The translations under genes and the position numbers were made by a program. From Pandoraea terrae (lineage in GTDB: Bacteria > Pseudomonadota > Gammaproteobacteria > Burkholderiales > Burkholderiaceae): 64,000 nucleotides of DNA. The first letter of the stretch is position 1, and every line of letters starts with the position of its first letter. Shown here one piece after another: positions 1-10,745 of this stretch. Location of the stretch: NCBI RefSeq assembly GCF_902459695.1, contig NZ_CABPRZ010000008.1, positions 1 through 64,000 of the forward strand. The letters run 5' to 3'. The notes beneath the pieces are model-generated. The model did no database searches, had not been told where the DNA came from, and worked only from the letters and a program-made list of their open reading frames with translations.

Positions 1-56
1 GACGGACTGGCACCGGCTGTTGCGGAAGAAAAACTTAACGCAGTGTCCGGGATGAG

Positions 57-461
57 TTGACCACTACACAGAGCCGCCGGCCGTTTCCCATCGAAGCAAT
101 GCTGCGCATCCACTTCATGCAGCAATGGTTTGGCCTGAGCGACGTAGCGATGGAGGAAGCGCTGTACGACACACCGCTGTACCGCGAATTTTCTGGCTTG
201 GGCGGCATAAGCCGCCTGCCTGACCGCGTCAGCATCTTGGGCTTTCGGCATCTGCTGGAGCGGCATGAACTGGCCGAACAGTTTCTCAAGACCGTCAACG
301 AGCGGCTCAGCGCCAAGGGCTTCATGCTCAGGGAGGGTACGGTGGTCGATGCCACGCTGATTGCCGCACCGAGTTCGACCAAGAACAAGGACGGCGAACG
401 TGACCCTGAGATGCACCAGGCCAAGAAGGGAAACCAGTGGCACTTCGGCATGAAGGCGCAC
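57..461 (+). CDS. IS5-family transposase, 5' exon (interrupted by a group II intron)
   Basis: This is the N-terminal half of a DDE transposase of the IS5 family. It contains the family's '[23 protein letters not shown]' region, the 'FRHLLE' stretch and the first catalytic Asp in '[13 protein letters not shown]'. The reading frame runs into the intron at 462. If the intron is removed, codon 459-461 (His) joins codon 660-position 2660 (Ile) and gives the conserved 'MKAHIGVD' block in frame. The usual first ~50 residues are missing: the frame has a stop at 36-38 and the first possible start is a TTG at 57. The gene is therefore either truncated or frameshifted at its 5' end, or its start lies out of frame to the left of the window. 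The family is secure; whether it is active is doubtful. Confidence 0.85.
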
Positions 462-1075
462 GTGCGACCTGAAAGTCGCTTGAATTTCGGTTTAACTCAA
501 CGAGCAGTTCGTCGTGATTAAACCGGTTGTTCCATCAACCGTTCCCTACCCAGACACGCGGCTCCGGTAACGGCGCGGTGTGAAGCTCTGGGGACAATGT
601 AACCGCCGATAGTTTTCGGTACGCCGACCTGCGAGGAGAAGCGGAATCTGCCAGCACAAAGGTGGTGAGGGACTAGGGACGAGTGGCAACGACCAACATA
701 TGTGAACCCCTAGTAAACGTCGTCATCATTGTACAAGCCAAATGTGCTGACAGGCTTGAGCCAAAATGGCGCGCGGCAAGGTATGGCCTCTGTGTGCTGG
801 GCCATCGTGGACAGAACGCCGCCGGCGGATAGGAGGGGTCCGCCCCACTCTGAAATTCATGCGGAACAGGGTAAGTCCGTAGCGCTGCCGGCAACGGCAG
901 GCGAACCGCAAGGAACGCTGTTAGTGCTGCGGAGAGAGGATTGCGGAAAAAGCGAACGCCCGGCTGTAATGGTCGAGATACGGGCTGAAACATCGTCCGA
1001 CGCGAAAGCGGGCAGACTTCCGCGTGGTCATTCATGGCGAGAGAACTTGATTAATCGTTACACGAGGGAAAGCAG

Positions 1076-2548
1076 ATGACGGCAACCGGAGGCATTGCGC
1101 AAGCAGAGGCCATCGGGGCTGGTGCGCCCTCGCGCCCCACCCGCATGTGGCTTCAGGCCGATTGGCCTCGCATCAAGGATGAGGTGAAGCGACTCCAGGC
1201 GCGTATCGCCAAGGCAACCAAGGAAGGCAGATGGGGCAAGGTCAGTGCCTTGCAGCGTCTGCTGACCCGCTCGTACAGCGGCAAAATGCTAGCCGTGAAA
1301 CGAGTGACTGAGAATCGTGGCAAGAGAACGCCGGGTATCGATGGCAAGCTCTGGTCGAATCCGGCGGCCAGATGGAACGGGATGGAAGCAATGCAACATC
1401 ACGGTTACCGTGCGTCGCCGCTTCGGCGCATCTACATCCCCAAGAGCAATGGCAAGAAGCGTCCGCTCGGAATTCCCCGCATGCTATGCAGAGCAATGCA
1501 GGCACTATGGAAGCTCGCGTTGGAGCCCATTGCGGAGACCTTGGCGGATCCAAACTCGTACGGGTTTCGGCCCGAACGTTCGACTGCCGATGCTATCGAA
1601 TGCTGCTTTACCACTCTAGCCAAGCGTAAGTCGCCGGAGTGGATTCTGGAAGGAGACATTCGTGGTTGCTTCGATAATTTTAGCCACGACTGGATTCTTC
1701 AACACATTCCGATGGATAAGGTTGTCCTGCGACGATGGCTGAAAGCCGGATTCATCGACGAAGGAACCCTGTTCGCGACCGAGGCGGGGACACCGCAAGG
1801 GGGCATTATCTCACCCGACATCGCGAATATGACGCTGGACGGACTGGAGGCGGCAGTAGATGCAAGCGTGGGACCGACGGAACGCGCACGCCGAAAGTTC
1901 AAGATCAACGTCAACCGGTATGCGGACGACTTCGTTGTGACCGGGGTGTCTAAAGACATTCTGGAGCAGAACGTACTCCCTGCGGTCAAGCAGTTCCTGG
2001 CTGTTCGGGGTCTGGAACTCTCGGAAGAGAAAACCAGAGTCACCCACATTGCCGATGGGTTCGATTCCCTTGGGCAGAATGTCCGCAAGTACGCGGGTAA
2101 GCTGCTCATCAAACCGGCCAACAAAAGTGTGAAGGCACTTCTGGATAAGGTTAGGGAAATCGTGAGGCAGCACAGGAGCGCCACACAGAGGAATCTGATC
2201 GTGCAGCTCAATCCAGTGATTCGGGGTTGGGCCATGTATCACCGTCATGTGGTCTCAAAAGCTCATTTTACGTCGGTAGATGCTCACATCTGGCGCCTCT
2301 TGTGGAAGTAGGCGATGCGTCGGCATCCCACGAAAGGCACGGGCTGGGTGAAAAACAAATACTTCCGCGTAGAGGGGAACCGTACTTGGGCGTTTACTGC
2401 CCGGTCACAAGCCCACGGGGTAACCCGGCTGTTTCGGGCTGCGGCGGTTCCGATTGTCCGTCACGTGAAGATACGTGGCCAGGCCAATCCGTTTGAGCCT
2501 GCGTGGTCGTCTTACTTTGCCCGCCGTCGAACTACGACTGACGATTGA
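1076..2548 (+). pseudogene. ltrA: Group II intron reverse transcriptase/maturase, interrupted by an in-frame TAG
   Basis: Residues 1-411 form a reverse transcriptase: 'IPKSNGKKRPLGIP' (RT2), 'GDIRGCFDN' (RT3), 'TPQGGIISP' (RT4) and the catalytic YADD at about residue 282 (codon 1919-1921). The maturase (X) domain then begins. Codon 2309-2311 is TAG where relatives have Trp. The same frame continues without a break (A-M-R-R-H-P-T-K-G) for 78 more residues to 2548 and carries the rest of domain X, including 'RHVKIRG.ANPFEPAW'. The HNH endonuclease domain that follows this motif in many intron proteins is absent. The gene therefore looks full-length except for one nonsense codon. It could be inactive, read through at low level, or a sequencing error. 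Confidence 0.85.
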
Positions 2549-2584
2549 TGGCCCGGTACCAACGCTGGTGCTGGTGAATGGCTT

Positions 2585-2618
2585 GAGCCGGATGCGGGGC
2601 GACTCGCACGTCCGGTTC
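2585..2618 (+). ncRNA. Group II intron domain V (catalytic hairpin)
   Basis: A 34-nt hairpin with all the hallmarks of domain V. It has an 8-bp basal stem (GAGCCGGA / TCCGGTTC) containing the catalytic AGC triad, a 2-nt CG bulge on the 3' side, a 6-bp upper stem and a GCGA (GNRA) tetraloop. It is followed by a second, weaker hairpin at about 2621-2658 that should be domain VI with the branch-point A. The intact fold suggests that the RNA could still splice if a maturase were supplied in trans. Confidence 0.9.
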
Positions 2619-2659
2619 TTAGGGGGCGGTGGCGCAGTAATGCGCTACCGCTACCCGAC

Positions 2660-3097
2660 ATTGGCGTGGATGCCGATTCGGGTCTGGTGCACACCGTGGT
2701 GGGCACAGCGGCCAACGTCAACGATGTCACGCAAGCGCACGCCCTGGTGCATGGAGAGGAAACCGACGTATTCGGAGACGCGGGTTACCAAGGCGTGGAA
2801 AAGCGCGACGAGACGCAAGACATCGACGCGAACTGGCACGTCGCGATGCGCCCGGGCAAGCGCCGCGCCTTGGATAAGGGCACCCCGATGGGCGAGCTGC
2901 GCGATGAACTCGAACGGGTCAAAGCTCGCATCCGTGCCAAGGTGGAGCACCCGTTTCGCGTCATCAAGCGTCAGTTCGGCCACCTTAAGGTGCGCTACCG
3001 TGGGTTGGTGAAGAACACGCAGCAACTGCACACGCTGTTTGCCTTGAGCAATCTGTGGATGATGCGCCGACGGATTTTGCAGGGAGCCAAGGGATGA
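2660..3097 (+). CDS. IS5-family transposase, 3' exon
   Basis: C-terminal half of the transposase, beginning with Ile-Gly-Val-Asp directly after the intron. It carries the second catalytic Asp in 'VFGDAGYQG' and the Glu in 'AKVEHPFRVIKRQFG', which complete the DDE triad, and ends with the usual 'ALSNLWMMRR' tail. Read alone it could start at the GTG at 2666, but that product would lack the first Asp. Functional transposase would require intron splicing. The sequence just downstream (3098-3190) should contain the right end of the IS, but I could not identify a terminal inverted repeat because the left end is outside the window. Confidence 0.85.
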   Translation: MGVDADSGLVHTVVGTAANVNDVTQAHALVHGEETDVFGDAGYQGVEKRDETQDIDANWHVAMRPGKRRALDKGTPMGELRDELERVKARIRAKVEHPFRVIKRQFGHLKVRYRGLVKNTQQLHTLFALSNLWMMRRRILQGAKG

Positions 3098-3400
3098 GTG
3101 CGCCCGGACTCCGGCAGATGCCGCCAAACGCGGGTGAAAGCGCTCGCGCTCATGCCGAATAAGGCATTGAATTGGGGCGGAATGACTCATCGATTTCATC
3201 TGGCGCCAATTGCGTTGTCAGTTCGGCGTTGCTCGCCTTGTTTTGAACATTGTCCCTAGCAGGCACGCACGCCAAATCACGTCCCGTGGCAACTGGTCGA
3301 GAAGCAACGCGATTTTGAAAGACCTGACGAGCCGCATCCAATGAACCCGGCCGGCGGGAATCTAATAGAGTCCGTTTCCGGGTGACTCATTGGATGCCCC
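3098..3400. other. Intergenic region between the IS5 element and the cdiI-like gene
   Basis: No convincing gene. It holds a small hairpin (ATGCC..GGCAT, 3152-3167) without a T-tract, and two copies of TGACTCAT (3183-3190 and 3383-3390) about 200 bp apart. The IS right end must lie here. In Burkholderia-type bcpAIOB loci, the genes following the immunity gene (a small lipoprotein and the TpsB transporter) would be expected on the minus strand in this direction. None is seen before the IS. Confidence 0.5.
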
Positions 3401-3649
3401 CTATTCTCTGTTATCAATTTCTCGCATCTTTGACGCCCCCCATATCCCTAAACCCGCGGCTACCCCAGCTGCTACACCAGCTTTCAGGGAATATATGATG
3501 TCGTCCATTCCGAATAAGAAATAACCTCGTTTCCAATAGAACAAAAAAGCGACAACAAAACTCGCTGCACAGGCCAATGAAATGAACAACATAGACCACA
3601 AAAATACGCTCAATATCAATACCTTCAGGAACGCGCGTAAAGAGTTCAT
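3401..3649 (-). CDS. cdiI: Small membrane protein, probable CDI immunity protein
   Basis: An 82-residue protein with two closely spaced hydrophobic segments at about residues 7-38 and a third Gly/Ala-rich one at about 52-72, ending in a short charged tail. It should sit in the inner membrane. Its ATG (3647-3649) overlaps the TGA of the cdiA-like gene (3646-3648) in an ATGA junction, indicating translational coupling. This is the position expected of cdiI, the cognate immunity gene that follows cdiA. I recognise no sequence family; the immunity call rests on position, size and membrane topology. A membrane immunity protein fits a toxin that acts on the inner membrane. Confidence 0.6.
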   Translation of the reverse strand: MNSLRAFLKVLILSVFLWSMLFISLACAASFVVAFLFYWKRGYFLFGMDDIIYSLKAGVAAGVAAGLGIWGASKMREIDNRE

Positions 3650-6600
3650 TGCCGCTCCTCATGTCCGTCGAGTTGTTTTTGTACCCGATTTCCGACGATC
3701 TCGGATGTGAACGAACCTCCAAGAGCACCACCGATTTCTGATGCCACGGGACTCGTAACGACCGGTGTCAACTTGTCAGTAATTTTATTTCCCACCCTGC
3801 CGCCGACAATTGCACCGGCGCCAGCACCGATTGCCGCGTTTGTCGCATCCTCGCCTTTTGCGTGACTGCCCGTCACTGCGCCCCAGATACTGATCGCCGT
3901 TGATTTGACAAGGCTCTTTCCCTGAGAGGCTGCGGAAGTCGCAATTGCGGTGAGCGTGTCAATGAAGCTATACGGTTCATCGCCCGCCAATTGTGCGACT
4001 GCATTTACCACGCCACCAATTGCCCCGCCAATCACGACCGATCCTGTACCCACAGCCTGCCCCGAACCCGCTGTAGCTGCGCCCCCCATGAGAAGAGCCC
4101 AGGACTTGAGGAATTCGGAGGCCGGTTGGGCTGCATCGGTACCCAAGCCTTCCAGCAACTCGGTCTGTGCTTGAGCGACCTCTTCTGCCGTGGCGCCGTT
4201 CTGGAACATGAATTCTGCCAATGATGCGGATCCCGCCCCGGCAGTCACAGTACCCTGTGACAACGAAAACTCGTTGTTCTCCATTTCGATACGCGACGCA
4301 ATGGATGCAACCGCAGTTTCCCCACCAATGCTCTGCGTTACGCCCGCGACAATGCTCTGAACCAAATTCATTCGAGCCTCGCGTTCCTCAATCGTCTGGA
4401 CGGTTCCTTTATCTTTGGTAACGGTCTCAATCAAGTTATTCAACACAACACTTCCGGCTGCACCAAGCGCCCCCGTCCCGCAGTTCCCGCCCGCTACCGC
4501 AGCACCGGCGCACCCCAACATTCCGTGCAACGCGGCCCTCGCAGTTTCACTGTCAAGTGACTTTGCAATTTCCTTTACCTTCTTGGCGCCCAAGCCCTGT
4601 ATGTAGTGCACTACCGCCGACTGCAGCATTTCGCCCGCACCTCCGGTCACGTTGCCTCCCGCAGCCACTGAAATTGCAGTCAGTATTTGACGATAGTCCC
4701 CGCCCGGGCCCCACTTCTGCGCTTCGCTCAATCGCGCATCGAGCTGCGCCCGCCTGGCCGGATCGGCTTCCGCGTCGCGCGCTTTCTCGAGCGCGTCGGC
4801 CTCCTCCGCCCGGTTGGTCACGAACACGCCCACTTCGCGCTGCAGCGCCTCCACGATCTCGAAGCCGGCGCGGATCTCCTGCTCGTCAAAGATCTTGCCC
4901 AGCGCGTTGCTGCCGTCGCGCTCCGACGACACCTCGCGGTTCGTTTCGGCGATGGTCTCTTGCGCTGTCTTGCCGGTCGCGGCCTGCTGCTTCTCGGCAT
5001 CGGTGATCTCGATCACCCCGGCGCTGATGCCGCTGCGGGTCGTGCTGGTGGCGCTCCCTCCGGCCGCCACGATCATCGGCGGGGTCACCGATACGCCAGC
5101 CGATGCGCCCCCCGACGCGCCGCCTGACGCGCCGCCTGACGCGCTGCCCGAGGCCGGCGCCTCGTGTCCGGGCACCACAGCGGCGCCCGTGGTTGCCTGG
5201 CCCCCTTGATCCGTGCCGACCTTGGCGTCGCTGCCGCCCGAACTGAAGCCGCCGCTTGCGCTCACGCCGAACGCGTCATACTCGGCCCGGTTCTCGAGGT
5301 CGCGCTGCGTCAGGGTGCCCGTTTTCAGACGATTTGCGCCCGCCTCGGCTGCCGCATCGGTCGAGGCAATCACCGCGCCCACCAGATCGGTGTTGCCGGC
5401 CACCTGCACATCGAAGCCGCCGTCGCCCGCCTGGATGCCCGACTGCTGCTGCACGCTCGCGTAGTCGCTCCTGATCTGCTGGTGGCTCGCGTTGATCGCA
5501 CCGGATACCGTGCCTAACCCGACGGTCGCGCTGCCGCCAAGCGACTGGTCGCGGCTGTGGTAGCTGTCCTGGTCCTGCAGGCTCTCGAGCTTCAGGTCGC
5601 CGCCGACCTTCGCCGCAACCGACTCGCCACGCACCTGCGCGCCGCGCAGCGTGGTGTCGCCGCCGGACGCCGTCGACACGGCGCCGCCCGCCGTCACATG
5701 CGTGGTGGTCCACGTCTGCGCGTCGCCCTCGGCCTTGCCGCGCGAGCCGCTCGCGCTGGCGGTGATGCCCACCGACGTTTTCTTGCCGAAGCTCGCGCCC
5801 ACCCCGATGCCGCCGCTTGCGCCGCTGCTGTTGCGGCGCGTGCTTGAGGTGTTCTCGGCCGCGACCAGATCGATGTCGCCGTCAGCCGCAAGCGTCACGT
5901 CGCCGCCGCGCACCGTCAGCGTCGATTGGTCGCCGGATGGGACACCATCGTGGTCACCCTCACGGTCACCACCGCCGGTCGCCCGGATCGAAATGTCGCC
6001 GCCGGCCGCCACCGTCGAGCCGCTCGCATTTGACGCGCTGTGCGTCTCGCGGCTCGTCTGTTTCGAAGCGCCCACCGTGACCGACACACTCACGCCGCCG
6101 AGCGCATCCGGATCCTTCTGGAGCGCGTCGTAGGCGTTCTTGCCGGCCAAGCCCACCGTGGCCCCCGCCAGCGCCTTCATGCGGGCGTCGCCCGCCTGGC
6201 TCGTGGCACGGGCCATTTGGGTGGTGGTCTGCGCCGCCGCGACCAGCGGGTTCGTCACCGTCACCGTCACACCCGACTGGCGGAACTCATGCTCGCGCTG
6301 CATCGACGCGGTGTCGCGTGCCTCCACGATCTCGACCTGCTGGCCGGCGATGGCGACGTTGCCCTCGCGCGCGATCACGTCGCTGCCCGCCTGACGATAG
6401 CGCCCCCCGGCTTCGAGCGTGACGTCGCCCTTGACCGCCCCCACGGTCGAGCGCGCCGACGCTTCGAGCTGCTCGGCGGCCTGGTCGCGCACGTTGCGGC
6501 TGCCCACGGTCACGCCGAGCCCGCCGCCGCCCATCACCCCGCGCGTGCGTTCCTCGCGCGCATCCCGATACGCGCTGGTCTGGCGCGCGGCCTCGATGGC

Positions 6601-9600
6601 AAGGTCGCGCCCGGCCTGGATCGCGGTGCCATCGGTCGATACGGCCTGGCTGCCGACGATGGCCACATCCCGGCCGGCCTCGAGCAACACGCGCTGCCCC
6701 GACACCAGCGCGCCCTGCGTGGTTTGCTCGGTGGCGATGCTGCGTCGGGCAATCGTGCTCTTCGACAGCCAGCCGCTGGTCGCCTCGATCCGCTCCGCCT
6801 GGTCGGCGTGACGCTCGTGCGCGCTGGCCTCCAGCCGCACGTCGCCACCGGCGCTCATGCGAATCCCGCCCGCCTCGCTGGTGGCGGCCCCGCCGCGCAT
6901 CGTCACGTCGCCGCCCGCGCGCACGCTCAGGTCGCCCGCCGTTTCAATCGAGGTCCCGACCTCGTCACGCGAGGCGGTCTCGCGCCAGTTCTGCGCGTCC
7001 CACACGATGCGCTGAGCGGCGCCGGTTCATAGGCGGCCTGCGCCGCGTGCTGCTCGTCGGAGCCTCGCCGGCGATTGCGCCAATAGCGGGTCGCCACGCC
7101 GGAATCGGTCTCGACCTGCTCGCCCGCCACTTCGATGTTTTGCACTTCGCGCGCCGCGATCGACAGCGGCCCGCCGGCCACGATGCGGCTCTTGTCGTTG
7201 GTGACAACGTCGGCCTCGATCGTCATGGCGCCGCCCGAGCTCATCTTGCCGGGATCACTGCTGACCACGACCGGCGTGGTGACCACGCGCGTGTACTCGT
7301 AGCGCACGTACGCGTCGTTGTTCAAGCGGCCGGGGTCGTCGGGCACGGGGGTCGGGCGGTCTTCGGTGAGCATGACGGGCACTTCATGCGTCTCGAAGCG
7401 CACTTCATCCTCGCGATACCGCCGCGTGCCCCGGTTGGTGTACTCGTACTCGACGATGCGCTTGGGCGCACCGGCCTGCATCTCGGTGCGAAAGTGGTCG
7501 TCGATGTTCTCGACGCGGTTGGCCGATACGCGCAGTGCGCGCGTCGCCTCGATCGACGCGCTGCGATTCTCGATATGACGCGCGCGTCCCACCGCGCGAC
7601 GCTCGGCATCCAGTTGCCCGCCGATGACGATATCGCCGAGGCTGAACAGCGCCGCATGTTCGCGGTTCAGCAGATGGCCGACACCCACGTCGAGACGCTC
7701 ACGCGCGGCGATCACGGCCGCGCGCCCGCCCTCGGCGTCGTTATGCAACACCGCCGCCGCGATGCCGAGCCGGTCGCCGTAGATCCTTCCGCTGCCGAGG
7801 TTGCGCAGGGTCGGTGCGGCAAGGTAAGTGAGCCGTGCGTCGATCAAACCCCGGTTGACGATGTCAGACGCCGCCTCGAGATGCGTCTCGTCCCCGTGCA
7901 GGACACCCTCGGCCCGATTGTCGATCCGCGCGGCTTGCACGCGCAGAGCCTTGCCGGCGGCCACGCGTTGGGAATTCGTGAAGGTCCCCAGCGTCTCTAG
8001 GCTCAGGTTGCCATCCGCGCGCAATCGGCCGCCGGGCGCGAAATCGCCGACGAGCGGGAGCGTCAGATCGCCGCGCGACAGCACATCCCCGCCCCCGATC
8101 AGGGCCGCGGCGTACAGGCCCAGCCGCTCGCCCGCCAGCAACGTGCCGCCCGCGTTGACGAGATTCAGTGTGCCCGCTGCGCCCTGCTGCCAGGCGGAAG
8201 TCGCCATCCGGCTTGCCGAGACTTCCGGCAGGCCCCGGATCACCAGCGCGCGTCCCGACGTGATGGTCCCGCCGGTGTTGTCGAGTTGCGCCGCGGCGGT
8301 CAACGACAGGACATCGTTGGCGACCATCACACCGTCGCGATTGTGGATGTGCGCAGCGGTGAGCGACAGCGAATTCGCTTCGATACCGCCCGCCTGCCGG
8401 GTGTCGCGATTGTCGATGGTGTCGGCCGCGATCGACAAGGTGCCGCCACTGCGCAGCAAGCCACGGCGATTGTCGAGTTGGCCGCCGAGACGCATGTCGA
8501 TGGAACCCAGCGCCTGCACCTCGCCGCCCGCGTTGCGCCACTCGCGTGCGGTCAGCGTCATCGCGCCCTCGCCCGCGATGCGCCCGCCTGACGTATTCGA
8601 TACGTGCGCCGACGACAGTGACAAGGCCCCGCTGGATGCGAGCACACCGGCATCGTTGAGCACCGCGCCCACGACATCGACAGCCAGACCGCCCGCCGCC
8701 GAGCCCAGTTTGCCGCCGCGATTGTCCAACGCACCGGCGGCGAGCGTCACGCCATCGTGGCCGACCATTTCCCCGTCGCGATTGTCCAGCGTGTCGTCTG
8801 CATGTACGTCGAGTGCACCGCCCGTGCCGAGGTGGCCGCCCCGATTGTCCAGCGTGCCGCGCACGCGCACGCGCATCGCGGCTTGGCCCGTTTGCCGGAC
8901 ATTTGCGCCGCGCTGCGACCAATCATCCGCATCGATGCCGAGCCCCCGCGCCACGATGCGGCCACCGTCGATCACCGCGCGGCCAACCGAGAACCGCAGG
9001 AAGCCGTTGCTGGCGATGCCCCCGCGCATGCCGTCGAGCTGGGGCGTCTCGAGCACGAAGGTGCCGCGCCCGGCGTGCTGGATCTGGCCGTCGTCGTTGC
9101 GCAGCCGCCCGGCCGCAAGCCGCAGTGCGCGGGCGTTGCTCGCGAGCGTGCCGCGGCGGTTATCGAATGTGCCGTCGATGACGAAGCGGGAATCGTCCTC
9201 GCCCGTCTGGCGGACGTCGCCGCCGACGTTGGACCAGTCATGCGCATCGACCAGAACGCGTGACGCGGAAATCGTGGCGCTGTCGGTCAGCAGATGGGCT
9301 GGCGTGCCCAGGTGCAAGGTCGCCTGTGCGTGCAGCGAAGCTTGCTTGGCCAAGAGGTCGCCCGCGCGGGCACGCACGTCGATCTCGTGCGCCTGCATCT
9401 GCGCGCCGTCCAGGTCGACGCGCGCGCCGGACATCACGATGGACTGCCCTGCCAGCGACTTGCCGCTGACCTGCAAGGCGCCGTCTGACACGACGGAGAG
9501 GCGCCCCACATGTCCTGTCATGCCCTCGGCGTCAACACCGGCCGCCAGGGTGCCGCTGGCCGATTGACGCACCGCGCCCGCTTGCCAGGACGCATTGCCG

Positions 9601-10745
9601 CCGGCAGCGGCGGTGCCGTGGTTGACCCATTGCCCGGCGATGGCCGCCGTCAGGTTGCGTCTGGCGTAGAGCGTTCCGGCATTGGCGAGCGAGGCGGCCT
9701 GCAACTGCACGTCGGCATCCGAGACCAGTTTGCCCTGATTGCTCACCCAGCCGTCGGCGGAAAGCGTGAGGCCGTGCTCACCGGCGCCGATTTCGCCATG
9801 GTTGCGCACGCCGACGCCCGCCTCGGTCGCGAGCAGATAGATCTTGCCCGCGTACATGCCGCCCAGTTGCGCCACGTCGATGGCAAACGCCGGCGCCTGC
9901 CCCGCCGGCAGAACGTCATTGGCGCGCGCGGCAAGTGTTCGATCGAAGTCGCCCGCACCGGTGACGACGCGCATATCCTTGGCCCACACCTTGCCCGCCA
10001 CGCGTGCCGCACGCGCCAGGATCCCGGTGTAGTCGACGTCGCGCGTGTTCATGCCGCGCGCCCCGATCGCCACGGCACCGTCGCCGACATGAAAGCCGGC
10101 GACCTCGCCGCCGGACATCTGCGGCACGCCGGCGGCAAACGTGGCACGGTGCGCATTGATCACGCCGCAACCGTCGCAGACAATGCCTGCCGGGTTGGCC
10201 ACGATCAGCTCCGCCCGGTCACCCGCGATTTCCAGGAATCCGCCCAGCTGGCTGGGCCCGCCCGCCACCACTTCGTTCAGCACCACGCGAGCCGAGCCGC
10301 CCGCCAACGCGGGATTGCCGTCGACCCAGCCGCCCAGCGCCGTTTGCGCCGCCTCGCGGGCGTTGTTGAGGATCGCGCCGCGCCCGTCCACGTCGAACTG
10401 CACATAGCGGTTATGCGACACGCCCGCGCCGTTCGGGGTCTGGATATCGACCTGGGTGACGCCATTGGCGCTGTGCGTCACGATCGGATGTTGACTGCCC
10501 GCCGCGTTGGGATCCGCCACGATCTGCGCATGCACGGGCACGCCCCACAACGCGCCCCAGCCGATGGCGGCGATTGCCGCCCATCCGATGCGCCGCGCCC
10601 GGGGCCGCCATGCCATGCCCGACGGCGGCGTGCTTGCCGTGCCTGATACAGCACCGGTTCGCGCAGCACATCTGACGTTTTCGGCGACGGCCATTAACTG
10701 CCCGCGCCGGCGATTGAAGACGATACGAAAGCGTTTGGCGTTCAT
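3646..10745 (-). pseudogene. cdiA: CdiA/FhaB-type two-partner-secretion exoprotein, frameshifted near 7.0 kb
   Basis: A ~2,370-codon gene broken into two frames. The N-terminal part starts at 10745 with an extended signal peptide (ESPR: MNAKRFRIVFNRRRGQLMAVAE, then a hydrophobic stretch ending in VHAQ near residue 74). An upstream start is rejected because the ESPR begins here and a GAGG site lies about 10 nt before it. A TPS secretion domain follows (FHA-like 'NPAGIVCDGCG..N'), then long beta-helical FHA repeats rich in 'LDNRGG'. The frame shifts between about 7031 and 7005: the upstream frame ends at 6927, and the downstream frame continues the repeats to a DUF638-like pre-toxin region. That region ends in a degenerate VENN motif (MENNEF) about 212 residues before the C terminus. 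The last segment is Gly/Ala-rich with glycine-zipper-like stretches. A one-base loss explains the break. The product would be exported by a CdiB partner, which is absent from the window. Confidence 0.88.

Larger units (their letters stand above)
462..2659 (+). mobile_element. Group II intron inserted in the IS5 transposase gene
   Basis: The element begins with GTGCGACC, matching the conserved GUGYG 5' end of group II introns, and ends in ..CCCGAC, the usual AY 3' end. Removing 462-2659 restores an uninterrupted transposase frame. The interior has about 600 nt of non-coding ribozyme sequence (domains I-III), a maturase ORF in domain IV, a clear domain V at 2585-2618 and a domain VI hairpin at about 2621-2658. 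At ~2.2 kb it is a normal length for a bacterial ORF-bearing intron. The boundaries are supported both by the intron consensus and by the host frame. Confidence 0.92.

Noticed and set aside
729-1079. A 116-codon ORF in the 5' part of the group II intron
   Set aside because: Lies in the structured ribozyme region (domains I-III) and shows no protein similarity.
3152-3167. Hairpin ATGCC..GGCAT after the IS5 transposase as a terminator
   Set aside because: Only a 5-bp stem and no T-tract.
3183-3390. Two copies of TGACTCAT as a target-site duplication
   Set aside because: They are about 200 bp apart with no element between them, and 8 bp does not fit the short duplications of IS5-family elements.
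7828-9567. Long Ser/Pro/Arg-rich frames antisense to cdiA
   Set aside because: Low-complexity antisense translations of the FHA repeats.
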